DNA of 49,621 bases from the NCBI RefSeq assembly GCF_001308195.1, contig NZ_JXDF01000004.1:1-49621 (forward strand). Reading direction: 5' to 3'. The notes under the pieces are model-generated. The model saw nothing but the letters and a program-made list of their open reading frames with translations, was not told where the DNA came from and ran no database searches. The DNA is from Apilactobacillus kunkeei (GTDB taxonomy: Bacteria > Bacillota > Bacilli > Lactobacillales > Lactobacillaceae). Below, piece after piece: positions 35,168 through 44,883 of this stretch. A program made the translations under genes and the position numbers. The stretch's first letter is position 1, and every line of letters begins with the position of its first letter.

Positions 35168-37267
35168 ATGAAGGGAAGTAATATTAGCAATTTATTAAAG
35201 AAAGCACTGTTTATGCCTGTTCTTTTGTTAAGTGTATCCGTTAGTATGCAGTTTGCAAACTCGGTACATGTTCATGCGGACGGAGTAGATGAGACATCTA
35301 CAGGTAATGTGGATGAGTATCCTATTAATCAAACCTTTTATTTGAATTCTAGTGAACATAACGATTATAATGCTGAAGTTCACTTTAACGATATCACTCC
35401 ATCACAGGGGCAATATGTTTCGGGGGCTAATCCGCATATTAATGATTTAGTTATTAAGGGATATAAAAACAGACCAATTGATATGAGAAATGCAAAAATT
35501 AAATTATCAGATCTTGGGTTTGATTCATCATCTATTCCTGATACCTATACACCAACAGGTGATAGTTATACATTTAATGTAGAGCCAATCGGATTTAAAC
35601 AAATGGAAGCAGACAAATCAACTAAGTTTAAATACCTATTCACTGCTATCGACCAAAACTATAACTTGGTTAAAAGCTATACAGAATATAGTAATAATGA
35701 TACAGAAAGTAGCTCTAAAAGTTGGCCATGGATAAAGAATGATGGGTATTTATTAAATCCACTTATGTATCTTGATGGTGATGAGATTCCAGAAATAGAA
35801 ATTCCAACATCCAATGATTATGATTATGACAATGGTTACGGCGAAGGTAATATTCCACAATATTCTCAGGATTATGAAGTAACCTACGCTAACGTAGTAG
35901 TTCCCACACACACTTTGAAAATAAACTATATTGATCAAAACAACAATATTGTTTTCTCCACTCAAAGACAAGTTACATCTTATGGTCATACAAGTTTTTA
36001 TAGCGATGAATCTTTGTTAAATAAAAACGGAATTACCATAAACGATGGACAAACATTCATTCCTAACACTGATACAACAGCAAATATTAATGTAACCTCA
36101 TCTGGGAAAAGTGGCTATGACTCATTTTATGACTATGGATACCCACAGCCAGTCTATGATCTTGGAGTAGGTCATGATAATCCATTAAGGACGGGATATC
36201 ATACAGAAGTTGATTTAATCGGAAGCGATGGCCAGAACATTTTATCGGAGATAGCTGGTAGCTCACAATCTCAAATAGTTGATTCTAAAAATTTCTTTGA
36301 AGCATTTTTTGAAAATCAAAATAGAAATAACTATACAATCACAGGACTACCTAAACTTATGGACTTAACGAAGGGTCCTTATACAGCATATACGAACCTA
36401 ACATATAGAGATCTATTTCCAGGTGCATCAGACTCTGGTAATTCATCACAAACAAATGGCAATGATACACAACAATCAACATCTCAAACTACTAAAGGTG
36501 ATACAGATTCTTCACAATCAACTTCAACACCTTCAAACTCAAATCAACAACAAGCCCAAAACAATTCACAACAAACTGAACCTCAAACTACTAAGAGTGA
36601 TGTGAATTCTTCTCAACCGGCTCAAAGTAATCAACAACAATCAGCTGCTGAACCTGCTAAGAGTAGTACACAACCAGCACCAACACCAGCTCCGGTTGTT
36701 CAATCACACGCAACTGCTGCACCAGTAACTTCTACAGAGAAAGCAACACCAGAACCTGCACAAGCACCAAAGCAAACACAATCTCCAGCACCACAACCAG
36801 CAGTTAAAACAACTTCACAATCTGCTAAGCCGGTTGTTAAAGCTAAGGCTGATAGTTCAAAACCAACTAAAGTACAATTAAAAGCTATTACTAAAACATA
36901 CAAAAAAAGTGAACATGTTGTTAAAACTGATACTTCAAAACTTAAAGCTTTGAAGAAAAAGATGAAGAAGCATGCCACAAAGAAACAAAAAGCGACTTAC
37001 AAGAAACTTCAAACAAAATTAGCCGCTGAAAAGAAAGCATTTAATTCAGTAAAAACTCGAGAAGGAAAAATTACTAAGTACTTCAAGAGTGTTTCAACTA
37101 TCAATCACGAAAGTAAACAAATTAAGTCATTAACTGCTCAAATTAAAAAGCTAAAGAAAAAGCATTCTAAGACAAGTAAGAAATTGTACAAAAAAGACTT
37201 GAAAGCCTTAAAGAAAGCTAACAAAACATTGAAAGCAGCAACTAAATTTGTAAAGAACTACAAATAA
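35168..37267 (+). CDS. Surface protein A with Lys-rich C-terminal domain
   Basis: This 699-residue secreted protein has a signal peptide ending near VHA (residue 37). A beta-rich module contains GF...SIPDTYTPTGDSYTF near residue 120, followed by a PTHTLKINYIDQNNNIVF segment near 248, which resembles the strand units of MucBP-type adhesin domains. Next come a Gln/Ser/Thr-rich and Pro-rich linker (about 420-560) and a Lys-rich, Ala-containing helical domain of about 133 residues (KKKMKKHATKKQKATYKKL and similar) to the end. There is no LPXTG. It is the first and most divergent of three tandem paralogues (next: 37422, 39541). Attachment to anionic wall polymers through the basic domain is an inference. 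Confidence 0.8.
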   Translation: MKGSNISNLLKKALFMPVLLLSVSVSMQFANSVHVHADGVDETSTGNVDEYPINQTFYLNSSEHNDYNAEVHFNDITPSQGQYVSGANPHINDLVIKGYKNRPIDMRNAKIKLSDLGFDSSSIPDTYTPTGDSYTFNVEPIGFKQMEADKSTKFKYLFTAIDQNYNLVKSYTEYSNNDTESSSKSWPWIKNDGYLLNPLMYLDGDEIPEIEIPTSNDYDYDNGYGEGNIPQYSQDYEVTYANVVVPTHTLKINYIDQNNNIVFSTQRQVTSYGHTSFYSDESLLNKNGITINDGQTFIPNTDTTANINVTSSGKSGYDSFYDYGYPQPVYDLGVGHDNPLRTGYHTEVDLIGSDGQNILSEIAGSSQSQIVDSKNFFEAFFENQNRNNYTITGLPKLMDLTKGPYTAYTNLTYRDLFPGASDSGNSSQTNGNDTQQSTSQTTKGDTDSSQSTSTPSNSNQQQAQNNSQQTEPQTTKSDVNSSQPAQSNQQQSAAEPAKSSTQPAPTPAPVVQSHATAAPVTSTEKATPEPAQAPKQTQSPAPQPAVKTTSQSAKPVVKAKADSSKPTKVQLKAITKTYKKSEHVVKTDTSKLKALKKKMKKHATKKQKATYKKLQTKLAAEKKAFNSVKTREGKITKYFKSVSTINHESKQIKSLTAQIKKLKKKHSKTSKKLYKKDLKALKKANKTLKAATKFVKNYK

Positions 37268-37302
37268 TAAAAAAGCAGATCTAAATAGGTCTGCTTTTTT
37301 GT
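37268..37302 (+). terminator. Terminator of surface protein A
   Basis: GCAGATC / GGTCTGC stem with a TAAATA loop and T run. Nearly the same hairpin follows each of the three paralogues. Confidence 0.85.
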
Positions 37303-37339
37303 ATGTTTATACGAAAAATAATAACCCTATGTAATCTGA

Positions 37340-37369
37340 TTGTTAAATTTTGATTAAAAGTATTATAAT
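37340..37369 (+). promoter_or_regulatory. Promoter of surface protein B
   Basis: TTGTTA at 37340-37345 and TATAAT at 37364-37369 with 18-base spacing. The -10 region and 5' untranslated sequence up to GGGGAGATATTGT are almost repeated before surface protein C. Confidence 0.6.
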
Positions 37370-37421
37370 GAGATTATAGTTTAATAAATTCTTAATATTT
37401 TATATTTAGGGGAGATATTGT

Positions 37422-39386
37422 ATGAAGGAATCAAATGATAATAGTTTAAAAGTTTCTAACTATTGGAAGAAAGCGTTGTACTCATCAGTTGTACTGGGTG
37501 CGTTTTTTGTTGGTGGACAATATGTAAGTACAGTTCACGCAAGTGCAGATACTACTCAAAAAGCCAATCAACCAGTTCCATCAAAAGTTATTTTTGATGA
37601 TGTAGCTAACAACAACAATCTTCAACATCCTATTGTTAAAGGCTATGTTGGACAACAATCAAGCTTAGTAAATGCTAAAATCAGACTTCAAGATTTAGGA
37701 TATGATGTATCAAACATTCCAGATACATATACTCCCACAGGTTCTGATGCGAAGATTTATTCTGTTACACCAATCGGCGTTAAAAATGAACCCAGCACCC
37801 TTAGTGGTCAATACAAACTAATCTTCGAAATTAAGGATCAAAACGGTAATTACATTGAATCTAAGTACGATAGTACAAACAATAGTGATAATTATGATTC
37901 AACTGCAATTGTTAATGAATTAAAACAAGAAAAAGATAAGTTTACGCTTAATGGCAATAGTACTGATAATGGAAAGATTGATACACCAAGTCTTCAAACA
38001 GGAGATAACGTTATTACGGTTAGTGTAACTGCACCAACCCATACATTATCAATTAACTATGTTAACCAAAACAATGTGACTGTTTTTAAGACTACTAGAC
38101 AAGTTACTAACTATGGTCACACTAACTTTTATGACGACCAAAAAAACTTTGGTGAAGATAACGCAGGAATTCAAATCAACTCTGATCAACCTTATGTTGC
38201 AAATGATCAATCAACGGCAACTGTTAATGTAACAACAAATCAAGCATTCCAAATTCCTACTGACCCAACTCAAGTTGGTTCATATAATTATGCTTTTCCA
38301 GATCCAGATGATGTTACTACTGTAAGTGATGCAAACGGTTCACAAAATCCAAATGGGGATGCGTATTACACAACTGTAAGCTTTGTAGGTGCGGATGGAA
38401 AGAACATCGTATCCTTAATTGTAGGTAGCAATCAATCTCAAACTGTAAGGACTGAAAACTTAGATCCAGATGACAGTGATTACGATTCACTTATCGATTT
38501 TGATAATGTAACAGACCTACCTGCAAACATTGATTTGACCAAAGGTCCATATACTTTCCACAGTACAGATACATTATCAGGGCTACAAGCCGCTCAATCT
38601 AGTGCAGCAGCACAAAGTCAAGCAGCTGCTGAGCAACAAGCAGCTTCATCAGCTCAAGCTTCTCAATCAACTTCATCCTCAGTTCCAGTTGTTCAACAAT
38701 CATCTGCACAACCAACTTCAGCTTCTGCAACTCCAAAACCTGTCCCATCGGCACAATCATCCCAAAGTAGTGCACCACAACAAACCGTTGAACCTGCAAA
38801 GAGTAGTGCACAACCAGCACCAACACCAGCTCCAGTTGTTCAATCACATTCAAGCGCTGCACCTGTTGCTTCTACAGCAAAATCAACACCAGCACCTGCA
38901 CCAAAGCCAACACCAGCTCCAGCACCAAAACCAGTAGTCAAACCGACTCCACAGCCTGCTAAGCCGGTTGCTAAAGCAAAACCAACTAAGACTCAATTAA
39001 AAGCAATTACTAAATCTTTCAAGCAAGCTAAGCATGCAGTTAAGAGTGACACCGCCAAACTTAAAGCTATGAAGAAAAAGATGAAGAAGCATGCCACAAA
39101 GAAACAAAAGGCAGCTTATAAGAAACTTCAAACAAAATTAGCTGCAGAAAAGAAAGCATTTAATTCAGTAAAAACTCAAGAAGGAAAACTATCTAAGTAC
39201 TTCAAGAGTGTTGCAACCATCGGTCGTGATAATAAGCAAATTAAGTCATTAACTGCCCAAATGAAGAAACTAAAGAAAAAGCATTCTAAGGCAAGTAAGA
39301 AGAAATATTCCAAGGACAAAAAGGCTTTAAAGAAAGCAAATAATTCATTGAAAGCAGCTACTAAGTTTGTAAAGAACTACAAGTAA
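37422..39386 (+). CDS. Surface protein B with Lys-rich C-terminal domain
   Basis: This 654-residue protein is closest to surface protein C: both begin MKESNDN.LKVS.YWKKALYSS, with cleavage expected around residues 40-42. Its modules, in order, are LGYDVSNIPDTYTPTG near residue 100, PTHTLSINYVNQNNVTVFKT near 205, a YTTVSFVGADGKNIVS unit near 320, an Ala/Ser/Gln-rich stretch, a Pro-Ala-rich linker (PAPKPTPAPAPKPVVKP), and the final Lys-rich helical domain of about 133 residues. There is no LPXTG. GGGGAGAT is the ribosome site. It is probably an adhesin-like protein held non-covalently at the wall. Confidence 0.8.
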   Translation: MKESNDNSLKVSNYWKKALYSSVVLGAFFVGGQYVSTVHASADTTQKANQPVPSKVIFDDVANNNNLQHPIVKGYVGQQSSLVNAKIRLQDLGYDVSNIPDTYTPTGSDAKIYSVTPIGVKNEPSTLSGQYKLIFEIKDQNGNYIESKYDSTNNSDNYDSTAIVNELKQEKDKFTLNGNSTDNGKIDTPSLQTGDNVITVSVTAPTHTLSINYVNQNNVTVFKTTRQVTNYGHTNFYDDQKNFGEDNAGIQINSDQPYVANDQSTATVNVTTNQAFQIPTDPTQVGSYNYAFPDPDDVTTVSDANGSQNPNGDAYYTTVSFVGADGKNIVSLIVGSNQSQTVRTENLDPDDSDYDSLIDFDNVTDLPANIDLTKGPYTFHSTDTLSGLQAAQSSAAAQSQAAAEQQAASSAQASQSTSSSVPVVQQSSAQPTSASATPKPVPSAQSSQSSAPQQTVEPAKSSAQPAPTPAPVVQSHSSAAPVASTAKSTPAPAPKPTPAPAPKPVVKPTPQPAKPVAKAKPTKTQLKAITKSFKQAKHAVKSDTAKLKAMKKKMKKHATKKQKAAYKKLQTKLAAEKKAFNSVKTQEGKLSKYFKSVATIGRDNKQIKSLTAQMKKLKKKHSKASKKKYSKDKKALKKANNSLKAATKFVKNYK

Positions 39387-39420
39387 TAAAAAAGCAGATC
39401 TAAATAGGTCTGCTTTTTAA
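39387..39420 (+). terminator. Terminator of surface protein B
   Basis: GCAGATC (39394-39400) and GGTCTGC (39407-39413) form a stem with a T run, the same hairpin as after surface protein A. Confidence 0.85.
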
Positions 39421-39540
39421 TTTGCTTTTACGATATTAATAATCTCGACATAATCCGATTTTTAAATTCTGATTAAATATATTATAATACAGTTATAATT
39501 TAATAAATTCTTAACAATTTATATTTAGGGGAGATATTGT

Positions 39541-41565
39541 ATGAAGGAATCAAATGATAATAATTTGAAGGTTTCTAGATATTGGAAAAAAGCATTGTAC
39601 TCATCTATTTTACTTGGTGCAATTTTTATCGGGGGACAATATGTAGAATCAGTTCAAACAAAGGCAGACACAGTTTCTGATACACAAAGCTCAAGTCAAT
39701 CAGATCAAGTTAGTATCTTATTTGTCAACGCAGAAGACCATAGTGAAGCTATTCCAGACTTTGTAAATGGGAATATTGGAAAACCAATAAATCTTGTTTA
39801 CTACAAAACAAAACTTCAAGATCTAGGATATGATGTCTCAAATATTTCAGATACATATACACCGACAACGCAAGAAAATGCCCAAAATCCAGACGCAAAT
39901 ACTTTTTATGTTAATTTAACGGGGGCAGAACAAGAACCTAATGACTTGAATGGTAGTAATAAGCTTATTTTTGAAATTAAGGATCAAAATTATAACTATA
40001 TTGAGTCTAAGTATTCCAGCACTGATAGTAACAAGTATGATTTTAATACTAGCAATAATCCAGACTATCAAAAAATTATGAATGATTTAAATCAAGAACA
40101 AACTAAGTACAAATTAAACATTGTAAGTAATGGTGCACCAATGACCTATGATTCAACAATCAACACGAATATTGGAGCTCCTACTGAGTTACATAAGGGG
40201 GATAATGTTTTTTACATTTTTGTAGTAGCACCAACCCATGCTTTAACTATTAATTATGTTAATCAAAATAATGTAACGGTTTTTAAGACGATTAGACAAG
40301 TCACAAACTATGGACATACTAATTTTTATGACGATGCATCTAAGTTTAACGACAATGGAATTTCTATTAACCCAGGACAACAATATGTATCAAATAACCA
40401 AGATACAGCAACCATTAATGTGACTACTGATAGTACATTCGTTGCCCCAACAAATCCAAGTGATGTTAAAACATATGACTACGGCTATGCAAGTCCAGAC
40501 GTTTCAGATGCCTCACAAACGATCCCTAGTGATGGGTACTACACTACCGTTAATGTCGTAGGAGCGGACGGTAATAATATTGTATCTTTACTTGTAGGTA
40601 GTTCAGAATCACAATTGGTTAGCACAAATAACTTAGGCCCTGAAAATCAAGACTATACTTCACTTGTTAATTTTAATAACGTTAAAGACTTGCCATCATT
40701 TATTGATCTAACCAAGGGTCCATACACATTCCACAGTACGGATACATTATCAGGTCTACAAGCATCAAGTGCAGCAGCAAAGAGTCAAGCAGCTGCAGAA
40801 CAACAAGCATCTTCATCTGCTCAGTCTTCACAATCAAATCAACCACAACAAGCAGCTCCGCAATCATCTGCATCACAACCAGCTGTAGAATCTGCAAAGA
40901 GCAGCGCAGTAGTTTCATCTGCATCACAACCATCAATTGAACCAGCAAAAAGTAGTGCACAACCATCATCTGTGCCAGCCGAACAACCTGCTGCCCCAGC
41001 TGTTCAATCACACTCAACCGCTTCTCCAGTTGTTTCTACAGCGAAATCAACACCAGCGCCCGAAACAAAGAAAACACCGGCTCCAGCACCAAAACCGGTA
41101 GTAAAACCCGCTCCACAAACTGCCAAACCAGTTGTGAAAGCTAAGACTGAAAATGCCAAACCAACCAAAGAACAACTAAAAACGATTACTAAGACATACA
41201 AACAAAGTGAACATGCTGTTAAGACTGATACAGCTAAATTGAAATCTTTGAAGAAAAAGATGAAAAAACATGCTACCAAAGAACAAAAGACGACTTACAA
41301 GAAACTTCAAACAAAATTAGCCATTGAAAAGAAAGTACTTAAATCAGTAAAAGTAAAGGAAGAAAAGGTTACTAAGTACTTCAAGAGCGTTTCAACTATC
41401 AATCACGATAGCAAACAAATTAAGTCATTAACTGCTCAATTGAAGAAACTAAAGAAGAATCATTCAAAGGCCAACAAGAAGAAAGCCGCTAAAGTTCAAA
41501 AAGCTTTAAAGAAAGCTAACAATTCATTGAAAGCAGCTACTAAGTTTGTAAAGAAATATAAGTAA
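39541..41565 (+). CDS. Surface protein C with Lys-rich C-terminal domain
   Basis: This 674-residue paralogue of surface protein B has a nearly identical start, the same LGYDVSNISDTYTPT and PTHALTINYVNQNNVTVFKT modules, a YTTVNVVGADGNNIVSLLVGS unit, a Ser/Gln/Pro-rich linker carrying repeated PAKSSAQP-like pieces, and the Lys-rich C-terminal domain (about residues 540-674). The promoter (TATAAT at 39483-39488) and the GGGGAGATATTGT leader match those of surface protein B, showing duplication of the whole gene unit. There is no sorting signal. Confidence 0.8.
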   Translation: MKESNDNNLKVSRYWKKALYSSILLGAIFIGGQYVESVQTKADTVSDTQSSSQSDQVSILFVNAEDHSEAIPDFVNGNIGKPINLVYYKTKLQDLGYDVSNISDTYTPTTQENAQNPDANTFYVNLTGAEQEPNDLNGSNKLIFEIKDQNYNYIESKYSSTDSNKYDFNTSNNPDYQKIMNDLNQEQTKYKLNIVSNGAPMTYDSTINTNIGAPTELHKGDNVFYIFVVAPTHALTINYVNQNNVTVFKTIRQVTNYGHTNFYDDASKFNDNGISINPGQQYVSNNQDTATINVTTDSTFVAPTNPSDVKTYDYGYASPDVSDASQTIPSDGYYTTVNVVGADGNNIVSLLVGSSESQLVSTNNLGPENQDYTSLVNFNNVKDLPSFIDLTKGPYTFHSTDTLSGLQASSAAAKSQAAAEQQASSSAQSSQSNQPQQAAPQSSASQPAVESAKSSAVVSSASQPSIEPAKSSAQPSSVPAEQPAAPAVQSHSTASPVVSTAKSTPAPETKKTPAPAPKPVVKPAPQTAKPVVKAKTENAKPTKEQLKTITKTYKQSEHAVKTDTAKLKSLKKKMKKHATKEQKTTYKKLQTKLAIEKKVLKSVKVKEEKVTKYFKSVSTINHDSKQIKSLTAQLKKLKKNHSKANKKKAAKVQKALKKANNSLKAATKFVKKYK

Positions 41566-41569
41566 TAAT

Positions 41570-41601
41570 TAAAGCAGACCTGAATAGGCCTGCTTTTTAG
41601 T
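41570..41601 (+). terminator. Terminator of surface protein C
   Basis: GCAGACCT (41574-41581) with AGGCCTGC (41586-41593), one mismatch, then T run; a diverged copy of the hairpins after surface proteins A and B. Confidence 0.75.
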
Positions 41602-41724
41602 TTGCCCTTAAAAACTTTGTAACCTTTTTTAAAAAAGAGTAAAAATCACTGCATTAATATACACTTTGTTCAAAAAGCTCCTAGAATAGAATTGTAAAAA
41701 GAAATAGGAAAGAAGCTGTGTATT

Positions 41725-42921
41725 ATGACTAAATTCAATAATACTAAGAAATGGGTATATGCCGCAGCCATGACTGGGGTATTATTTGCTGGAGCCCAAT
41801 ATGCTAATTCATCCAGTAACTATTTAGCTAAGGCGGATACCACAAACAATACGTCTCAACATCAATACAAATACAATTCAACAATTAACTTCCAAGATCA
41901 AAACAAGAACTCACTTGGTGGCGTAACTGCTTCAAGTGATAGCAACAACTTCCAAAAGTCACGTCTTTCATACACTTTGCACTACAACAACAAGACATAT
42001 GACTTCACTGACCAAATCAAGAACGACAAGGATATCCCTGACACCATTGATTTAAGCAAGTCAGAATACAACTACACCTTGAATCAACCAACTCACACTT
42101 TGACAGTTAACGTCATTGATAAGGATACCGGTGCCGTTCTTGCCACCAAGGGATACACTGTAACTGACTTTGGTACAACTGACATCAAAAACTTAGTTGA
42201 GCCATTCTCAAACGACTACAGCTACAGTTACACAGATCCATTTAACTATGAATACCAATACAACGTTGAAGTATCAAAGGCTAACGTATCAAGCGCTAGT
42301 GGTACTACTATTCATGGTCAAACTTCCGCATCTTACGATAACGAAGGCAAACAAAGTGCTTCAACCACTACATCATCAGCTGCTGCTTCAACTGGAACTA
42401 ACACTAATGAAAGCTCTACTTCAAGTGAAAGTTCATCAGCTGAAACATCAAGCGCCGCTAGTTCAAGTCAATCCAGCGAATCTTCAAGTGCTGAAAGTTC
42501 AAACGCATCAAGCGCAGAAAGCTCAACACAAAGCTCAGCTGAATCTTCAAAGGCTAGCCAAAGCAGTGAAGAAGCTTCAAGTGAAGCAACTACCTCATCA
42601 CAAGCTGAAAACCAAAGTTCTGAAGCCGCAAACACATCATCAGCTGAATCATCTGTTGCTTCATCTGTAGCGTCATCAATGGCTGAAAAGAAGTCAGAAG
42701 CTAACAATGAAAATGAAAAGACATCAGTCATTTATGATCCTGTAAACCCAGGTGCAGAAAAGGCTGGTAACAATGCTGGTGAACCTGCAAAGGCTGAAGC
42801 AAACAAGTTGCCACAAACTGGTGACAAGACTAACCAACAAGCAATTGCCGGTGTTGGTATCATCGCAATGATTGTTGGTGCTGTTCTTGGATTCTTTGGA
42901 TTAAGAAGAAAGAATAGATAA
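41725..42921 (+). CDS. LPQTG-anchored Ser-rich surface protein D
   Basis: This 398-residue protein has a signal peptide with KKWVYAAAMTGVLFAG and likely cleavage after AKA near residue 37. A small folded region contains DIPDTIDLSKSEYNYT and PTHTLTVNVIDKDTGAVL, the same module pair as in the other surface genes here. A long Ser/Ala/Glu stalk (about residues 212-320) follows, then the sortase signal LPQTG at about 362-366, a hydrophobic helix and the GLRRKNR tail. Sortase A should attach it to peptidoglycan. The Ser-rich stalk could be glycosylated, but no glycosyltransferase is nearby. It has its own terminator. Confidence 0.9.
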   Translation: MTKFNNTKKWVYAAAMTGVLFAGAQYANSSSNYLAKADTTNNTSQHQYKYNSTINFQDQNKNSLGGVTASSDSNNFQKSRLSYTLHYNNKTYDFTDQIKNDKDIPDTIDLSKSEYNYTLNQPTHTLTVNVIDKDTGAVLATKGYTVTDFGTTDIKNLVEPFSNDYSYSYTDPFNYEYQYNVEVSKANVSSASGTTIHGQTSASYDNEGKQSASTTTSSAAASTGTNTNESSTSSESSSAETSSAASSSQSSESSSAESSNASSAESSTQSSAESSKASQSSEEASSEATTSSQAENQSSEAANTSSAESSVASSVASSMAEKKSEANNENEKTSVIYDPVNPGAEKAGNNAGEPAKAEANKLPQTGDKTNQQAIAGVGIIAMIVGAVLGFFGLRRKNR

Positions 42922-42936
42922 TCTATCTATAAATAC

Positions 42937-42969
42937 GAAAAGAAGACCCGGTTGGGTCTTCTTTTTTTA
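42937..42969 (+). terminator. Terminator of surface protein D
   Basis: AGAAGACCC (42941-42949) pairs perfectly with GGGTCTTCT (42954-42962), loop GGTT, then T run. Confidence 0.92.
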
Positions 42970-43075
42970 TTTAAAATAAGACAAAAAGTACATAAAAAAG
43001 TCAAAAAGAATATATAATGATTAAAGAAAGTTAATTCTATTGTAATTAAATTTTTATACAGAAGAGAGATGTTGC

Positions 43076-44320
43076 ATGATGAAGTTCGATAAGAAAGGTT
43101 CAAAACTATTAAAGAACACTAAAAAGGTCGTTTACGTTTCAGCAATTACAGGGGTATTGTTGACTGGAACACAAGTAGGCCAATTTGCGCCAACATACTC
43201 AGTGCATGCGGATGAAACTGGGCAAACGTCAAAAGTAGTAATTACATTTGTTAACCAATTCGGCTCTCAAATTGAGAAGCCAGCTGATGGTAACGAATTT
43301 TCGTTAGCTAGTTATGCTTATCAAGTTCAACCCGTAAAAGTTAATAGAGACCAAATTCTTTCAACTTTAGCAAGCTTTCCTGGTATTAGTAAGGATACAA
43401 ATGATGTTCCAGATGCTTTAGATATGAGTAAACCTGGAAATTATACTTTCCATTTGACGCAACCTGCTCATAAACTAACAATCAACTTAGTTGATCAAAA
43501 CGGTAATATTGTTTATACAGAAGTTAAACCAGAAGTAACTCAGTACACTCGAACTAGTACAAAGGAATTAAGTGAATGGGCCCAATCAAATAGATATTCA
43601 TACACAGACTTCCCAGCAACTGTTGATAATGGATTAACGACTTTTAATATTTCCGTAATTGCACCAACAACAGTTCAAAAGGCTGAACAACAGAATATCT
43701 CTACTTCAGAATCAAATACAAAGCCAACAACCACAACTAACACTCAACCGACTTCCGATGCTTCAAGCACACAAGGTCAATCAAGTTCATCAGCTCAATC
43801 ATCTTCATCAAGTGATGACAAAAAGGAAAGTGCTTCAGTAAGTGAATCTACTAAAACGGTTGAACAATCAAGTGCGGCAACAACCACTGTTCAGCAATCA
43901 GGTGAAGTTACCCAATCATCACAATCAAGTGACTCAACTGAGCAGTCAAGCGCAGCAACTCAAAACGTAAAATCAGAAGCTGCTTCTTCAGTTGCTACAT
44001 CAGAAAATGCATCATCAACTACAGCTACTTCAACTGAAAGTTCAGCACAATCATCAACCGCTTCATCATCTGCATCACAAGCTCCAAAGAGTGATGAAAA
44101 GACAATGGTGATTGTTGATCCTGCAAACAAGGGTGAAGCAAAGAAGGCTGCTGCAAAGGAAACTAAACAAACTCCAGTTGCAGAAAAGAAGGACGTTCGT
44201 GCTAAATTACCACAAACTGGCGATAACACTAACCAAGCTAGAGCAATCGCATTAGGCGTTGCTACCATTGCACTAGGTCTAGGTTTTGTTTATTTCGGTC
44301 TAAGAAGAAAGAACAAATAG
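43076..44320 (+). CDS. LPQTG-anchored Ser/Thr-rich surface protein E
   Basis: This 414-residue protein starts with KKVVYVSAITGVLLTG and cleavage is likely after VHA near residue 45. The folded region again has DVPDALDMSKPGNYTFHL and PAHKLTINLVDQNGNIVYTE. A Ser/Thr/Gln stalk (about 210-340) follows, then LPQTG at about 378-382, a membrane helix and GLRRKNK. It is the same design as protein D but with a different stalk. A second ATG at 43079 is also possible; AGAGAG precedes both. Confidence 0.9.
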   Translation: MMKFDKKGSKLLKNTKKVVYVSAITGVLLTGTQVGQFAPTYSVHADETGQTSKVVITFVNQFGSQIEKPADGNEFSLASYAYQVQPVKVNRDQILSTLASFPGISKDTNDVPDALDMSKPGNYTFHLTQPAHKLTINLVDQNGNIVYTEVKPEVTQYTRTSTKELSEWAQSNRYSYTDFPATVDNGLTTFNISVIAPTTVQKAEQQNISTSESNTKPTTTTNTQPTSDASSTQGQSSSSAQSSSSSDDKKESASVSESTKTVEQSSAATTTVQQSGEVTQSSQSSDSTEQSSAATQNVKSEAASSVATSENASSTTATSTESSAQSSTASSSASQAPKSDEKTMVIVDPANKGEAKKAAAKETKQTPVAEKKDVRAKLPQTGDNTNQARAIALGVATIALGLGFVYFGLRRKNK

Positions 44321-44350
44321 GTTAAACGTTTCAATTTTATATAAATATTA

Positions 44351-44389
44351 AGACGATGAAATTACGTATGTAATTTCGTCGTCTTTTTT
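44351..44389 (+). terminator. Terminator of surface protein E
   Basis: AGACGATGAAATTA (44351-44364) pairs with TAATTTCGTCGTCT (44371-44384), one wobble, then T run. Confidence 0.9.
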
Positions 44390-44871
44390 GCATTTTTTTG
44401 GCAAAAAACGTTTAACAATTATCTAAAATTGACATTAAATTCGTTTAATTAATTGTACTTTTTATCCAAAAAACCTAACCATAAACTTATTTTTAGTCAG
44501 TAAAAAGTGACGTTTTTAGCCGTAAATTGCTAAAAATATTTAAAATTTTATGCAAGAAAATCGATCAACAAGCTTAATTGCACTTTATATTTAAAACGTT
44601 GATATAACAGCTTTTGTATCTTATAGCTTTTAAAGAGTTCTTTTGCAAAAACACCTTGAAATCATTGATATAAAAGCCATTAAAAGCAGTTTTTTAATTT
44701 TTCTAAATTTTTCCTTAATTTTCTTATAAAAAGATTAAAATGATTAGCTAAATATTAAGTTAGTTAAGAATGGTTTAAAATCAATCAAATCGGGTACAAA
44801 TTAAAATTTTTTAGCCTTATAATCTAATTCGTAATAAGACAGATAGTTTAAATTTTGATTTCGGAAAGAGG
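44390..44871. other. AT-rich intergenic region before the largest LPQTG gene
   Basis: About 480 bases without a convincing gene. It is very AT-rich, with recurring AAACGTT(T) words (near 44407, 44511 and 44597). A TATAAT at 44818-44823 with a weak -35 (TACAAA, 44795-44800) could start the transcript of the next gene. The long AT-rich stretch may bind a repressor or nucleoid protein, but nothing specific is seen. Confidence 0.45.
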
Positions 44872-44883
44872 ATGTGGAGAATT

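Noticed and set aside
38599-38937. Leu/Gln/His-rich open frames within the surface-protein linkers (also 36423, 40700, 42197)
   Set aside because: They arise from Gln-, Ser- and Pro-rich codons read in another frame or strand and have no start signals.
42361-42690. Ser-rich stalk as a member of the SecA2-exported serine-rich repeat glycoproteins
   Set aside because: No accessory Sec or glycosyltransferase genes are nearby and the stalk is short; an ordinary LPXTG stalk is enough.
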